From a virus: a stretch of DNA of 47,986 nucleotides. Numbering within the stretch: the stretch's first letter is position 1; each line of letters opens with the position of its first letter. Positions 30,549 to 40,826 of this stretch are shown here, piece after piece. The DNA lies in IMG/VR virus record IMGVR_UViG_3300033553_000668, positions 1-47,986 of that record, one strand, 5' to 3'. The notes under the pieces were generated by a model. The model was given only the letters and a program-made list of their open reading frames with translations. It ran no database searches and had not been told where the DNA came from. Position numbers and translations under genes: made by a program.

Positions 30549-31090
30549 TGAAAAAAATCCCCCCGTCCGTTTTATCCTGGTTGAAAGAATTCTTCAGCCT
30601 GATTGGCCAGCTCATTTCCTCACTATTTCTTATTGTTTTGGCAATTTCATTATTCATCCCCTTGTTTTTTGGTGCAATGATCTGGAAGATCGTCGTTTCA
30701 GTGAAGCACGATAACAGGAAGGCCAGGGAAATTATTTCCGGTACTTCCAAATTTTTTACTGCGCTGGCCATTGCCATTGATCAGCTGGGTAATGTTGCTT
30801 TTGGTGGTTTCTTCAATTGGCTTTTTATAATTGATAGTGAGGATTTCCCTTTTGGAAATACACACGAAACCGTTAGTGAGGTTTTGGGATGGAACCAGAA
30901 CCTTGAGAACCTTACCAGGCACGGAAAATTATTGGTGGCTATTCTGGAAGTAATTGAGGAGGATCATTGCCTTAAAGCAATGACTTCCGGACTTTTTGAT
31001 GCGAAGTACAAAATTGAATACTTCCGGAAGGTGCAGGCAAAGATCCGCTCTATCGAAGAGACCAAAGAATTTATGGCCAAGTACAACTAA
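30548..31090 (+). CDS. Membrane protein, 180 aa
   Basis: Two close hydrophobic segments (about 16-52: FFSLIGQLISSLFLIVLAIS then LFIPLFFGAMIWKIVV), a basic stretch, and a soluble C-terminal half with helices. No domain recognised. Lies between fibre genes and a secreted protease and is translated in an overlap (TAATG). A host-envelope role is likelier than a virion role. Confidence 0.6.
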   Translation: MKKIPPSVLSWLKEFFSLIGQLISSLFLIVLAISLFIPLFFGAMIWKIVVSVKHDNRKAREIISGTSKFFTALAIAIDQLGNVAFGGFFNWLFIIDSEDFPFGNTHETVSEVLGWNQNLENLTRHGKLLVAILEVIEEDHCLKAMTSGLFDAKYKIEYFRKVQAKIRSIEETKEFMAKYN

Positions 31091-31548
31091 TGAAGTGGCT
31101 TTTTTACATATCGCTCATTTTTTGTTTTGGATCCAGTTCCGGGCAAAGTTATTACACGAATGCTCCTGAGGTTGTAAATCCCATTATTGAATCCTTTAAA
31201 ATAGAAGCCGGGATCCGAGGCATAGAAGTGGAATCAAAACTGGCCACCCTGGACAGTATTATCATTGCAGATACGGGGGATATGGCAGGTGCCGATTATT
31301 ACAGGGGTACCATTCGTTTAAGGGGAAGAGATATGGGTAATGAATTTCAAATTACTCAAAGGATCTATCACGAGCTTGGCCATCATTTTGGACTGGAACA
31401 TTGTTTTAAATGCCGGTACAACATTATGAGCGCCAACAGGAGTGACCGCGCGGCTTTTCTTTTTCAGGATGCCTGGCTCAGGACATTATATTTTGATATG
31501 TATTTCGATCATTTAAAAGAACCAAATAAAGAACATAGGCATTATTGA
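31090..31548 (+). CDS. Secreted zincin metalloprotease, 152 aa
   Basis: Signal peptide (MKWLFYISLIFCFGSSSGQS) and the extended zinc motif H94-E-L-G-H-H98-F-G-L-E-H104, the metzincin H-E-x-x-H-x-x-G-x-x-H form. I-M-S (Met 113) follows as a candidate Met-turn. Two Cys (105, 108) follow directly. About 130 residues mature, small for a metzincin. It would act in periplasm or outside the cell, perhaps on surface proteins during adsorption or release. Tail-operon location is unusual. Confidence 0.78.
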   Translation: MKWLFYISLIFCFGSSSGQSYYTNAPEVVNPIIESFKIEAGIRGIEVESKLATLDSIIIADTGDMAGADYYRGTIRLRGRDMGNEFQITQRIYHELGHHFGLEHCFKCRYNIMSANRSDRAAFLFQDAWLRTLYFDMYFDHLKEPNKEHRHY

Positions 31549-31574
31549 CAACTAAAACTACTCATCCCCCCACT

Positions 31575-32111
31575 ATGAGCAGATCTACTGTTCCTGTACA
31601 CATTCGCCCCCACCTTGTGCCTTTCTTCTTTAAGGAGTTTGAAGGTATTGAAGCTTTGCATTTAAATAGAAAGGTAAAGGCTGCCAAGATCTCCACGCAA
31701 AAACCACTTGGAAAATTTATCAGGCTCCTTCTGGAAAGGTCCCCAAGACCTGAGCAGGCCGATAAATTCCAGATGTTTTTGAGCATCCAGGACAGGGAGC
31801 ATTCCAAAGAGTTCTTTGGCCAGATCTATAAATGCGCCAACGGTGCTAATTCTTTCTTAAAACTCCCGGAACAGGGGGTGCAACTCATCAATGATCATCT
31901 GGAGGATGTTTTTAGATCTGCACTTATTTATTTTGTCCAGGGACATTTGAAAAACAATCCCAAAGCCGAGATCCGGCAGGCCGTGGATTATTTTCTTATA
32001 GAATATGATCTATATGAAACCGGGTTTGGGATTGAATCTTTGAGAAGGTATTACTACCGTGTAATGGAAGAAGAATTTAAGCTTAAAAGAATGCAGGGAC
32101 CCGGCAGGTAA
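31575..32111 (+). CDS. Hypothetical protein before the tape measure gene, 178 aa
   Basis: ATG 31575 used; the upstream TTG 31545 overlaps the protease stop. Basic helical protein: MSRSTVPVHIRPHLVPFFFK; KISTQKPLGKFIRLLLERSP; ends KLKRMQGPGR. Last gene before late promoter 6. Could be a tail-assembly factor; no domain seen. Confidence 0.6.
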   Translation: MSRSTVPVHIRPHLVPFFFKEFEGIEALHLNRKVKAAKISTQKPLGKFIRLLLERSPRPEQADKFQMFLSIQDREHSKEFFGQIYKCANGANSFLKLPEQGVQLINDHLEDVFRSALIYFVQGHLKNNPKAEIRQAVDYFLIEYDLYETGFGIESLRRYYYRVMEEEFKLKRMQGPGR

Positions 32112-32158
32112 TTGCCTTGTCTCTTCCCCTACCCTTCTAAAATTCAAGCTTTGGCGGT

Positions 32159-32193
32159 GTCACACCTTAGGCCATTTAAAACGGGTAAACTTG
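32159..32193 (+). promoter_or_regulatory. Late promoter 6 (tape measure operon)
   Basis: GTCACACCTTAG at 32159-32170 and TAAACTTG at 32186-32193, at the class spacing. Leader to ATG 32211 is about 12 nt. Confidence 0.8.
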
Positions 32194-32210
32194 CCTAAAT
32201 ATGTACCCAA

Positions 32211-35200
32211 ATGGCCAAGAGAATTGTAGATGAAGAAATGCGTTTTACCGTTGTCATCAATGGCAACGAGGCGCAAAAAGAATTGTTCCAACTTGAAAAA
32301 TCTACAAGGGAACTCACCCAAACCAACAAAAATTTAAAGGCCGAGAAGGATAAGCTGCGTGCCCAGGGCAAGCAGGATTCCCAGGAATATAAAAACCTTA
32401 CTGCAAAGATCAAGGAGAATAACCTTGCCCTTACCGATAATAAAAACCGAATGAAGGTTTTGCAGGATCAGTTAGGTTTAACCGGTCTTACGATGCGGCA
32501 GCTCAGCCAGCGTTCCTCTCAACTAAAATTGCAGTTACACAATATGGTACCGGGCAGTGCTCAGTACATTAAACTGCAGGCAGATCTCAAAGCTGTAGAT
32601 GCCAGGATGCAGGAGCTCAGGATGAGTTCCCGTGCTGCGCAATCTTCCATAGGGAGATTGGCAGATGGATTCAACAGGTATTTTGCTTTGGGAGCTTCAG
32701 TTGTGGCCGCTGGTACCGGGGTGGTTTTATCCCTGCAGAAAATGATCGATTACAATGGTAAGCTTTCAGATTCACAGGCCGATGTGATGAAAACCACAGG
32801 GCTTACCAAGAAAGAAACCGATGAGCTTACCAAATCATTTGGTATGTTCAAGACCAGGACAGCAAGGATTGAGCTTTTAAAACTTGCTGAAGAGGCTGGT
32901 AGACTTGGTACAACAGGCGTTCAGAATTTACAGGATTATGTTGCAGCTGCCAACCAGATTAAAGTGGCTCTTGGGGATGATCTTTCAGATGAGCAAATTA
33001 AGGAAGTGGGTAAAATGACCCAGATCTATGAGGTAGGCACCCAAACAGGGAAAGAATTTGCGGGTGCAAATTTAGCCCTTGGATCTTCTATCAATGAGGT
33101 ATCAGCTTCCGGGGCAAACGCTGCGGGTTTCCTTGTGGATTATTTAAAACGTTCTGCCGGTATAGCCAAGCAGGCCAAAATTTCTGCAGATCAAAATATT
33201 GGGTATGCAGCAACCTTTGATGAGATAGGCCAGAGCGTTGAAATTTCAGCGACTGCAATGAATAAGGTGTGGATGGATCTATTTGATGATACGGCCACCT
33301 ATGCGAAAATTGCGGGGATTCCTTTAAAGGATTTCAACAATATGTTGCAAACAGATTCCAACGAGGCAATGATAAAGTTCCTGGAAGGTTTGAACGGCAA
33401 CAATGAAGGGTTGTCTGTAATGGTTCAAAAGCTGAAAGATATTGATGTGGGAGGTGCCCGTGGAGCTCAGGCGCTTTCTGCCCTTGCCGGAAGCACTGAA
33501 AAATTAAGGGAACGCCAAAAACTGGCCAATGAAGCTTTGATTGAAGCTACCTCTCTTACCGATGAATATAATATCAAGAACAATAACCTTGCTGCAACTT
33601 TAGAAAAGATCCAAAAAAAATTGATTGGGATGTTTGCTTCAGAAGCGATTGTAAACCGGTTGGAAAGCTGGGTAATTTGGTTTGCCAAATTTATAGGAGC
33701 TACAGAAGATGCCAGTGGGGAAGTTACAATCTGGAAGGAAAGGCTGGTTGCAGCCTTTAAAGTTCTGTTGGTGATCACTGCAGCAATGTTGAGTTACCAG
33801 GCGGCCATTAAACTGGTTGCAATGTGGACGGCCAGATCTACGGCAATTACAAAAATTCATTATGCGATGCTTATTGCCCAGGAGATTGCCACAAAATCCC
33901 TTGCGCTGGCCAAAGCTCTACTTACCGGTAATATTCAAAAAGTAATAGTGGCTTACAGGGCTTTGACTGCTACTATGGTGCTCAATCCTATTGGAGCCGT
34001 CGTGGCCGTAATTGGTGCCGCGGTTGCTGCCTATTATGCATTTTCTGAAAGCGCAGAGAAAGCCGCAACTGCACAGTCTATAATGAATGATGCATCCACC
34101 GAAGCAATTAAAACAACCAGGGCAGAGGTGAACGAGATTAACGGATTAATTGCTGTTGCAAAGGATGATACTTTAAGCAAGGAGCAAAGGATAAAAGCTA
34201 TTGTACGGCTTAATGAAATTTCTCCGGAGTATCTGGGGAATTTAACGCTGGAAAATATCGGTACCGTGGAAGCTACAAAATCATTGGATGATTATGTAGA
34301 AAGCCTGGTTAGAGCTGCAAAGGCAAAAGCGATCAAGGCGCAGCTGGATGCCAAGGCCGAGGAACTGGCAACAGCTGAAGGATCTTCCCTGGAGGAAAAT
34401 ATTAAGTGGTATGAAAAATTGTGGAATCAAATTTCCAATTTGAATAACACCTATGCTGCAGCCGGGGATAATGCCCTTACCGCCATTAAGAACAAAAAAG
34501 AATTGATTGACGTAACCCAGGCTGAACTGGAGCTGCTTGAAGAGCAGTACAAAGCACAGCTGAAGGTCAACGCTCAGGAAGATGGCAAAAGGAATCCTGG
34601 AGCTCCTGCAGGTCCTAAGGAAGGTGACAAACAAATCATTGATGGCGAGCTGTATGTCTTTACCGGTGGCCGTTGGAAAAAGGAAGTTTTTAAACCCAAG
34701 GGAGATCCAGATGGAAAAAAGAAGGATGAATATAAAGTAGATCCAAAGAAAGAGGCCAATGAACTGCGAAGGATACAGGAGGAGAATGACAGGTTGAAGG
34801 CTTCACTTATAAGTGAATCTTTTAAACGGGAAATAGCACTGGAGGAAGCTAATCACCAGGCGAAGATGGGGAAACTCCGTGAACAAATGATTGAAGAAGC
34901 CGAGCTCCTGGCCATAGACAAGGAGATTGTTAAGGCTACCAATGCCGGAGATACTAAAAGGGTTGATGCCCTTGCAAAAACCAAGGAGCTGTGGATCCAG
35001 AGGAATGCTGCGCTTAACCGTCAGGTTGAATTTGAAGAGAGCATTCACCAGAATAAAATAGGATCCATCATCCAGAAGGGACTTGAAGATGATTTCCAAA
35101 CAGCTCAAAAAGCCTACGACAGGGAGAAAAGACAGCGGGAAATTGCGCACAATGAGCAAATGGCCGCCCTGGGCAGTGATAAAAAAGCCAGGAAAGCACT

Positions 35201-36389
35201 TCAGGATAAATTCAATCAGGAAGAAACCGATAGGGAAGCAAAGCATCTTCAGGATTTAATAGCCAAAATGAAGGCTATAATGGACGGTGGCGATTTCAAA
35301 GGTTTTGAACTGGAGCTTTTAACGGAAGATCAAAAACAAGCTTTACTGGATTTCCTTGCAGAGGCAAATCTAAAACTCAGCGACCTTTTAAATAAAGCCT
35401 CCGGAGGATCTGGAATTGATACAAAAAGAATTGATGGTGACGTGGATATCCTTGGTTTCACCATTGATCAATGGGATACTACTTTAAACAATCTTGATAC
35501 TGCAGCTGGAAAACTGGAAGCTGCCCAGATGGCCATCGGGGCAATGATGAATGCCTGGAGTATGTACAACAATTTTGTTGCAGCAAAACAACAGGTGGAG
35601 CTTCAGCAATTTGAACGTGCACAGGATGCCAAACAGCGCACGCTTGAACGCCAGCTTAATGCGGGGTATATCAACCAGAGGCAGTATAACAAGTCGATTG
35701 AAGAACTGGAAAAGGAAAGCCAGCGCAAACGCGCTGAGATGGAATACAAAGCGGCCAAGCGTGAAAAGGAAATGGCTATCACCGGTATTATTTTAAATAC
35801 CGCAATGGGTGTAGCCAAGGCAATGGCGCAGGGTGGTTTTGTTCTTGGTGTGCCTTGGGCTGCAGTTGTAGGAGCATTGGGAGCAATTCAATTAGGATTG
35901 GCCTTGGCCACTCCCCTTCCTGCCAAAGGCTTTGAGGATGGTCTTTATCCTGTGAGGCGTGAGCAGGATGGCCAGATGTTCAATGCAAGCTATGGCGGTG
36001 AAACCAGATCAGGGCTTGTAAAAAAACCAACGTTGTTCTTGGCCGGGGAAAAGAATAAGCCTGAAATGATCATTGATAACAAGGCGTGGAAAAAGATGGA
36101 TCCTGATGTTAAGAATTCTCTTTACCGTGAACTTTCCAGGGTAAAAGGATTTGAATCCGGGTACTACCGTCCTCAGCCGCAAGCAGCTGTTGAAAGAGCT
36201 GGCAATGAAACTTCAGTAGGCAATGAGTATGCCTTATTTGCTTCAGCATTGAACCGTAATTCAGAAGTGATGGAGCGCATTGAAAAGAACGGTTTAATGG
36301 CTGTGATGTCAGGAAGCCTGGAGAATGCAAAAATGATTCAGGATAAAATTGATGATTATAACAAATTAAGAAACGCAAATAAACGCTAA
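32211..36389 (+). CDS. Tail tape measure protein, 1392 aa
   Basis: Very long, helix-rich, with coiled coils at about 20-80 (LEKSTRELTQTNKNLKAEKD) and about 840-1010. Hydrophobic segments lie near 514-540, 588-612 and 1187-1233 (NTAMGVAKAMAQGGFVLGVP), and a Gly/Tyr-rich C-terminus has GFEDGLYPVRREQDG. This is the normal design of siphovirus tape measures, which set tail length and reach into the host membrane at DNA entry. At roughly 0.15 nm per residue the tail would be near 200 nm. Largest gene in the window. Confidence 0.9.
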   Translation: MAKRIVDEEMRFTVVINGNEAQKELFQLEKSTRELTQTNKNLKAEKDKLRAQGKQDSQEYKNLTAKIKENNLALTDNKNRMKVLQDQLGLTGLTMRQLSQRSSQLKLQLHNMVPGSAQYIKLQADLKAVDARMQELRMSSRAAQSSIGRLADGFNRYFALGASVVAAGTGVVLSLQKMIDYNGKLSDSQADVMKTTGLTKKETDELTKSFGMFKTRTARIELLKLAEEAGRLGTTGVQNLQDYVAAANQIKVALGDDLSDEQIKEVGKMTQIYEVGTQTGKEFAGANLALGSSINEVSASGANAAGFLVDYLKRSAGIAKQAKISADQNIGYAATFDEIGQSVEISATAMNKVWMDLFDDTATYAKIAGIPLKDFNNMLQTDSNEAMIKFLEGLNGNNEGLSVMVQKLKDIDVGGARGAQALSALAGSTEKLRERQKLANEALIEATSLTDEYNIKNNNLAATLEKIQKKLIGMFASEAIVNRLESWVIWFAKFIGATEDASGEVTIWKERLVAAFKVLLVITAAMLSYQAAIKLVAMWTARSTAITKIHYAMLIAQEIATKSLALAKALLTGNIQKVIVAYRALTATMVLNPIGAVVAVIGAAVAAYYAFSESAEKAATAQSIMNDASTEAIKTTRAEVNEINGLIAVAKDDTLSKEQRIKAIVRLNEISPEYLGNLTLENIGTVEATKSLDDYVESLVRAAKAKAIKAQLDAKAEELATAEGSSLEENIKWYEKLWNQISNLNNTYAAAGDNALTAIKNKKELIDVTQAELELLEEQYKAQLKVNAQEDGKRNPGAPAGPKEGDKQIIDGELYVFTGGRWKKEVFKPKGDPDGKKKDEYKVDPKKEANELRRIQEENDRLKASLISESFKREIALEEANHQAKMGKLREQMIEEAELLAIDKEIVKATNAGDTKRVDALAKTKELWIQRNAALNRQVEFEESIHQNKIGSIIQKGLEDDFQTAQKAYDREKRQREIAHNEQMAALGSDKKARKALQDKFNQEETDREAKHLQDLIAKMKAIMDGGDFKGFELELLTEDQKQALLDFLAEANLKLSDLLNKASGGSGIDTKRIDGDVDILGFTIDQWDTTLNNLDTAAGKLEAAQMAIGAMMNAWSMYNNFVAAKQQVELQQFERAQDAKQRTLERQLNAGYINQRQYNKSIEELEKESQRKRAEMEYKAAKREKEMAITGIILNTAMGVAKAMAQGGFVLGVPWAAVVGALGAIQLGLALATPLPAKGFEDGLYPVRREQDGQMFNASYGGETRSGLVKKPTLFLAGEKNKPEMIIDNKAWKKMDPDVKNSLYRELSRVKGFESGYYRPQPQAAVERAGNETSVGNEYALFASALNRNSEVMERIEKNGLMAVMSGSLENAKMIQDKIDDYNKLRNANKR

Positions 36390-36775
36390 TGGCCTACGAA
36401 CTCTATTCAACCGAAAAGGTTTTTAAAAATGAACTGGTCAATATTTTATGTAATAAAATACTGGATCGTATTCACACAGAATTCCCGGGATCTGAAACCA
36501 AACTGGTGGCCACTATGGATCTGGCAAAAATAATTCAAGGAGCTGCCCTGGTAGAATTACCGGTGGTCACTTTTGTTACCAACGATTTACCAATTTACGG
36601 GTTCCTGGTACAGAGGCTTCAGCAAATAATCACGGTGGAAACCCAGCTTTCCTTTACCAATAGGATCCAGGTAGTCACTGCCCAGGCACATTTTGAATTT
36701 TGGTATGATACCTCCTTTGTAAATGCTGTGAATGTGAACGGGGTTTATGCCCGGAATATTAATGAATTAAACTAA
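36389..36775 (+). CDS. Hypothetical tail protein, 128 aa
   Basis: Begins MAYELYSTEKVFKNELVNIL, helical then beta (FVTNDLPIYGFLVQRLQQII; RIQVVTAQAHFEFWYDTSFV). Starts on the last base of the tape measure stop (TAATG). Place suggests a distal-tail or tail-tip adaptor. No domain recognised. Confidence 0.6.
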   Translation: MAYELYSTEKVFKNELVNILCNKILDRIHTEFPGSETKLVATMDLAKIIQGAALVELPVVTFVTNDLPIYGFLVQRLQQIITVETQLSFTNRIQVVTAQAHFEFWYDTSFVNAVNVNGVYARNINELN

Positions 36776-36781
36776 TTTTCG

Positions 36782-38977
36782 ATGGCCTACGATATCATAT
36801 TAAAATCTCCCCAGGAGTTTACCCCGAGCGCTTCCAATGAGTTGTTTTACCAGTTTTGGAAAACAGATCCGGAATCTGTCTATATAAATTATTATGTAGG
36901 CAGTCCTGCCCCGGCTCCTGTACTTATTAATTACCAGGTTCAAAATCATTTTATCACCTCTCCTCCGGGAAAATATTCAGCGTTTTACGTAAATGCAAGG
37001 ATCATTGCCTGGACAGGGCAATATCCTCATTTACATTTAAGCGGCGAGGTAGCCGATGGGGAACCGGGCTTGTTGCTTACTGAAAACAATTTACAGCAAA
37101 CCACAACTTTGAGTTTTCAAAGTTTAGGATTGCTTTCTCCAGGTTCTGTGAATGGCATCATTGAATTTTATGTCAATGGTGTGCGTACAGATTCCGGACT
37201 AACCGAGCGATTCATTTCTACGCGCAGGGTATATGTTCAAATAGATACATTGGTGCAAACTGGTTTGACCACCAATAAACAGGATCTTTATTTCTCACAC
37301 ATAAAAGAAGCTGCTCCATTACCGGGGAGGGAATTACAAATTATTACCGCTGCAAATTTTGAAATCAGGCTTTCAAAATACTATGAGATCACCGGGGGCA
37401 ATGTGGTTTATGCTGGTGAGATCTTTGGAGATAAGGTGAAATACACGGGAAGTGGGAACCAGACGGTTACCATTTCTTTAAAGCAGGAATTTGATTTTTA
37501 TACAGAGAGCGTTTTCAGTTCCTATATGGAAATTGAAAACCTTGATCTTCCCCAGGGGGAGATTATGACTTTGCCGTGGTATTTGGATCTTACAGCTTAT
37601 TTAATGGATGCCCACGGATTTGTAACAGATCCGCAGGCGCTGGAATTCTTTTCAATAAAAGGTGTAGAGAGTGGAGATCCGCAGGAGCTCAGCGTATTTG
37701 CTTCACAGGCCTTTAATGTTACATTTCCTTTTTGGCTTCAGGTAACTCCAGCTGCCGGTGATAATTTTGCGTTGTTTTCTGTAAAACCGATATCGGCTAA
37801 TAATTTAGTGGCTGGTGATTATAATGGAGTGATCACCTTGACCTCTGCAGATGCGGTTCTGGAAGTACCTGTGCTTTTAAAAGTTGTGGAAAGCATTGAC
37901 CAGGGCTTTTCAAAAAGTGAAATTAATTTCGCAGGAAATAACAACCAGGTAAGCAGTCTTTATAGTGATGATTTAAACGAGCGTGCTGCGCTTGATCTGG
38001 AAATTACTGCTTATGATTATAAAGGATTTGGTGTAGTTACATCACATCCTTTCAAAGTTGCTTTTTTTCAATCCAAAACCGAAATTCATATAGGCGAAAT
38101 TGTAGCCCGGAGATTTAAAAAAATGAATTCCCTGGGAGATATCGGGTACCGGCAATACAATTTAGAATCAGAGGATCCCCAGCTGTTCCAAATCTTCAAT
38201 TATTACAAGCCTGCAGCTGTAGATATTAGCCTTGAAATTGAAAGCCGAAAAACGGGCAGCGTTTCCAAGGAAAAGAATTTTAATGCGGTGCAGTTTGTCA
38301 ATGGCCGCAGGCCAAAGCAATACCAGTCAAATTATGGGATCCTGAATTATGATACGGTACCGGTAAGGGTGACAAAAAAATCACAGCTGCTATTCAATTT
38401 TATTCGAAGGTTCCAGGATCACGAAATTAAAATCTACAGGAATAATGTTTTGTACAAAACAGTCAGTCATTCCCCGGGCGGTAATTCTCTTTTTGGTATG
38501 GCCATATATTTTAAAGACTTCAAGCCAGGGGATGTGATTGATATTAGGATGGGAGGAAATTTTGTACAACAGTATGTTGTATTCCCGGACCAGGACTATT
38601 CAAATCACATTGCATTTATGAATGAATACAATGTGCTGGAAACTTACGAGTTTACAGGAGCTTTGAATTTTAATTCAGACTATGAGAACACTTCTTCCAA
38701 AACCTATAAGCAGCTGGTGGAGTATCTTGAGAATTTGGAAACTACCAAAGATCAAATGCTGGTAATAAATTCCGGATGGATTCTAAAATCCAACCAGGTA
38801 ATTATGGATGCCATCATCCGGGCGAAAAGGGTTTGGTTCGTAAATGCAGGAAAGGAAATTTCCCTTACCCCTGTTTCCAAAAAGATGGTGAATGAAGATT
38901 CCCAACAGGAATTGTATGAATATAATTTAGAATTTAAAATCAACAGGGAAAATGATCTTGAAGTTTACACATCCTAA
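36782..38977 (+). CDS. Large distal-tail protein, 731 aa
   Basis: Beta-rich throughout (SPQEFTPSASNELFYQFWKT; LQQTTTLSFQSLGLLSPGSV), with internal Ig-like segments (about 280-370). The start MAY-x-L/I-x-L resembles that of the previous gene (MAYDIIL versus MAYELYS). Likely part of the tail tip below the tape measure. Overlaps the next gene by 26 bases. Specific role unknown. Confidence 0.65.
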   Translation: MAYDIILKSPQEFTPSASNELFYQFWKTDPESVYINYYVGSPAPAPVLINYQVQNHFITSPPGKYSAFYVNARIIAWTGQYPHLHLSGEVADGEPGLLLTENNLQQTTTLSFQSLGLLSPGSVNGIIEFYVNGVRTDSGLTERFISTRRVYVQIDTLVQTGLTTNKQDLYFSHIKEAAPLPGRELQIITAANFEIRLSKYYEITGGNVVYAGEIFGDKVKYTGSGNQTVTISLKQEFDFYTESVFSSYMEIENLDLPQGEIMTLPWYLDLTAYLMDAHGFVTDPQALEFFSIKGVESGDPQELSVFASQAFNVTFPFWLQVTPAAGDNFALFSVKPISANNLVAGDYNGVITLTSADAVLEVPVLLKVVESIDQGFSKSEINFAGNNNQVSSLYSDDLNERAALDLEITAYDYKGFGVVTSHPFKVAFFQSKTEIHIGEIVARRFKKMNSLGDIGYRQYNLESEDPQLFQIFNYYKPAAVDISLEIESRKTGSVSKEKNFNAVQFVNGRRPKQYQSNYGILNYDTVPVRVTKKSQLLFNFIRRFQDHEIKIYRNNVLYKTVSHSPGGNSLFGMAIYFKDFKPGDVIDIRMGGNFVQQYVVFPDQDYSNHIAFMNEYNVLETYEFTGALNFNSDYENTSSKTYKQLVEYLENLETTKDQMLVINSGWILKSNQVIMDAIIRAKRVWFVNAGKEISLTPVSKKMVNEDSQQELYEYNLEFKINRENDLEVYTS

Positions 38978-40826
38978 TTTTGAACTGGATTTCACGGGTA
39001 AGAATATTACCATAGTAGAAGAGAACCATTGGTTTTCTGACCAGTTTTTTACAAAATACACCTTCCCTATTGAGTTTGATGTGAACGATGATCTGGACGT
39101 GGCTTTAAATATGATCACGCATATGAACTCTGCCTCCAGCCCGAAAAAATTTGACGGGTTCTTTCAGAAATTCGGTGAAGAAAGTGAAGCTGTTTTAATT
39201 ATTGAAAGGATCCAGGGGAGAAAAGCCCAGGGAAAAATGAGATTTGGATTTGAAGAGTTTCCCAATTACGATAAGAAATTATCTGAATTGCCGCTTCAAA
39301 AAATTATACTGCAGGAACTAATGACCGATTATGCCGTGGGGATCATCGGGCAAACTTTCCCTGCAGTAAACTTTAATTTCCCACAGATCATTGTAGATTC
39401 TATTGATGTGGCCACCGAGCAATGGCAATATTTTGAAGGCCTTTTAAACAATTATAAAGGAGGTGGTTTTTTAACCAACGAATACAACGCCACTACAGAT
39501 GAGCAGATCAACCGGAATATAATGCAGCCTATGCCCTACCTTTTGCACGTGCTTAAGGAAGGGTTTGCAGAAAAAGGCCTTACCCTTACCGGTGATATTC
39601 TGGAGGATCCGGAATTTAAAAAAGCGCTCCTGGTGATGAAGAGTGAATATTACAGCAGTGTTTCACCCAATGCAAATGAATTCCTTGTAAAGACCAATGA
39701 TTACACGGAGCTGGAAATTATACCGGGATCCAGGTACAGCTGGTTAAGCGAAGTGGAAGTGGGCCATTATCAAAAAACCGTTATCCTGCAGGAACCAGGT
39801 GTGTATAAAATTGCCGGCAATGCCTATTTGAGGCAGTACGCCTTTACTGCAGATGCGCAGTTGTATTTAAACCAACAGGAGATCTGGAGAGTGACCAATT
39901 ATTCCCCGCGGTATTATGAGTCTGTGTACACCATTGATAAGAATATAGAAATTTCCGTGGCGCAGGGTGCCGCTGCATTAAATTTCACTTCTATGCAGCT
40001 CCCTTATGAGCAAATAGGAGATATACAGAATCCGGAGGGAATAATAATGGATCTTACCATTACCAAGATTTCCGGCTTTGATGCGGAAGGCAACCGGACC
40101 CCTTCCCTTATTACTCCAAACGAGATCAACCTTGCCAAGTGCGTACCTGATATCACCTTTGGGGAACTATTGAAAATAGTCAAGAACTGGAAGAATTATG
40201 ATATCTATATCAACCAGGCAGGCGGGGTTGTGGAAATGAATAAAATTGAAAACCTGATGGATACCGATACCCCGATTAATCTGAAAGATTATGAGATCAA
40301 GTACCCGGTGCGGGAGTTTTACCAGGATAAGAGTTTTATTTTAAAATTTCAGGAGGTAAACTCTGAGGAATATAAATTTGTATCAATGTTTATTGATGCC
40401 AACGGTGGCAGATCTTCCTCTTTTGTAAAGATGGAAGACACCAGCGAAATTAATATCAATGCCCTTCCCCTGCCTTTAAAGCAGTTTGGGGTTGTGAGTA
40501 CGGGCCATTTGTTTATTGACAGCCAGAGCCAGGTATTTCTTACTCTTTACGATGGCTTGACAGAAGGGCTTAACCTTGCCCAGGACACTGCAAATCTTTT
40601 AATCCCTGCAGTATATAATAGCAGCTGGAGCAAGTGGATCCATTTCAGGATCATTTCAGAAGGAATAGAATGGAACCTGATATGCCATCCTGAGCTGGCC
40701 GGCCAGATCAAGCAATATACAAGGATCTCAGCTTACGGAAAAAACCTGATCATCAAGCGGATCACCAAAAAGAATATCTCCCGGGATTATTGGGAGATCA
40801 TTCTGGAGTGTGATGGTGGGGATTAA
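38952..40826 (+). CDS. Tail hub / baseplate-like protein, 624 aa
   Basis: Starts MILKFTHPNFELDFTGKNIT. Mixed alpha/beta; the segment SGLITPNEINLAKCVPDITF-like (about 385-405), then GELLKIVKNWKNYDIYINQA, is the 'PDIT...LLK.I...F.....' pattern I recall in Bacteroidota phage tail proteins. Last structural gene of the late region. It converges on the integrase gene, and the two stops share TTAA at 40823-40826. Likely binds the tape measure end or forms the hub. Confidence 0.65.
   Translation: MILKFTHPNFELDFTGKNITIVEENHWFSDQFFTKYTFPIEFDVNDDLDVALNMITHMNSASSPKKFDGFFQKFGEESEAVLIIERIQGRKAQGKMRFGFEEFPNYDKKLSELPLQKIILQELMTDYAVGIIGQTFPAVNFNFPQIIVDSIDVATEQWQYFEGLLNNYKGGGFLTNEYNATTDEQINRNIMQPMPYLLHVLKEGFAEKGLTLTGDILEDPEFKKALLVMKSEYYSSVSPNANEFLVKTNDYTELEIIPGSRYSWLSEVEVGHYQKTVILQEPGVYKIAGNAYLRQYAFTADAQLYLNQQEIWRVTNYSPRYYESVYTIDKNIEISVAQGAAALNFTSMQLPYEQIGDIQNPEGIIMDLTITKISGFDAEGNRTPSLITPNEINLAKCVPDITFGELLKIVKNWKNYDIYINQAGGVVEMNKIENLMDTDTPINLKDYEIKYPVREFYQDKSFILKFQEVNSEEYKFVSMFIDANGGRSSSFVKMEDTSEININALPLPLKQFGVVSTGHLFIDSQSQVFLTLYDGLTEGLNLAQDTANLLIPAVYNSSWSKWIHFRIISEGIEWNLICHPELAGQIKQYTRISAYGKNLIIKRITKKNISRDYWEIILECDGGD

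Noticed and set aside
32201-32210. ATG at 32201 as tape measure start
   Set aside because: It is in another frame; ATG 32211 opens the full 1392-codon frame.
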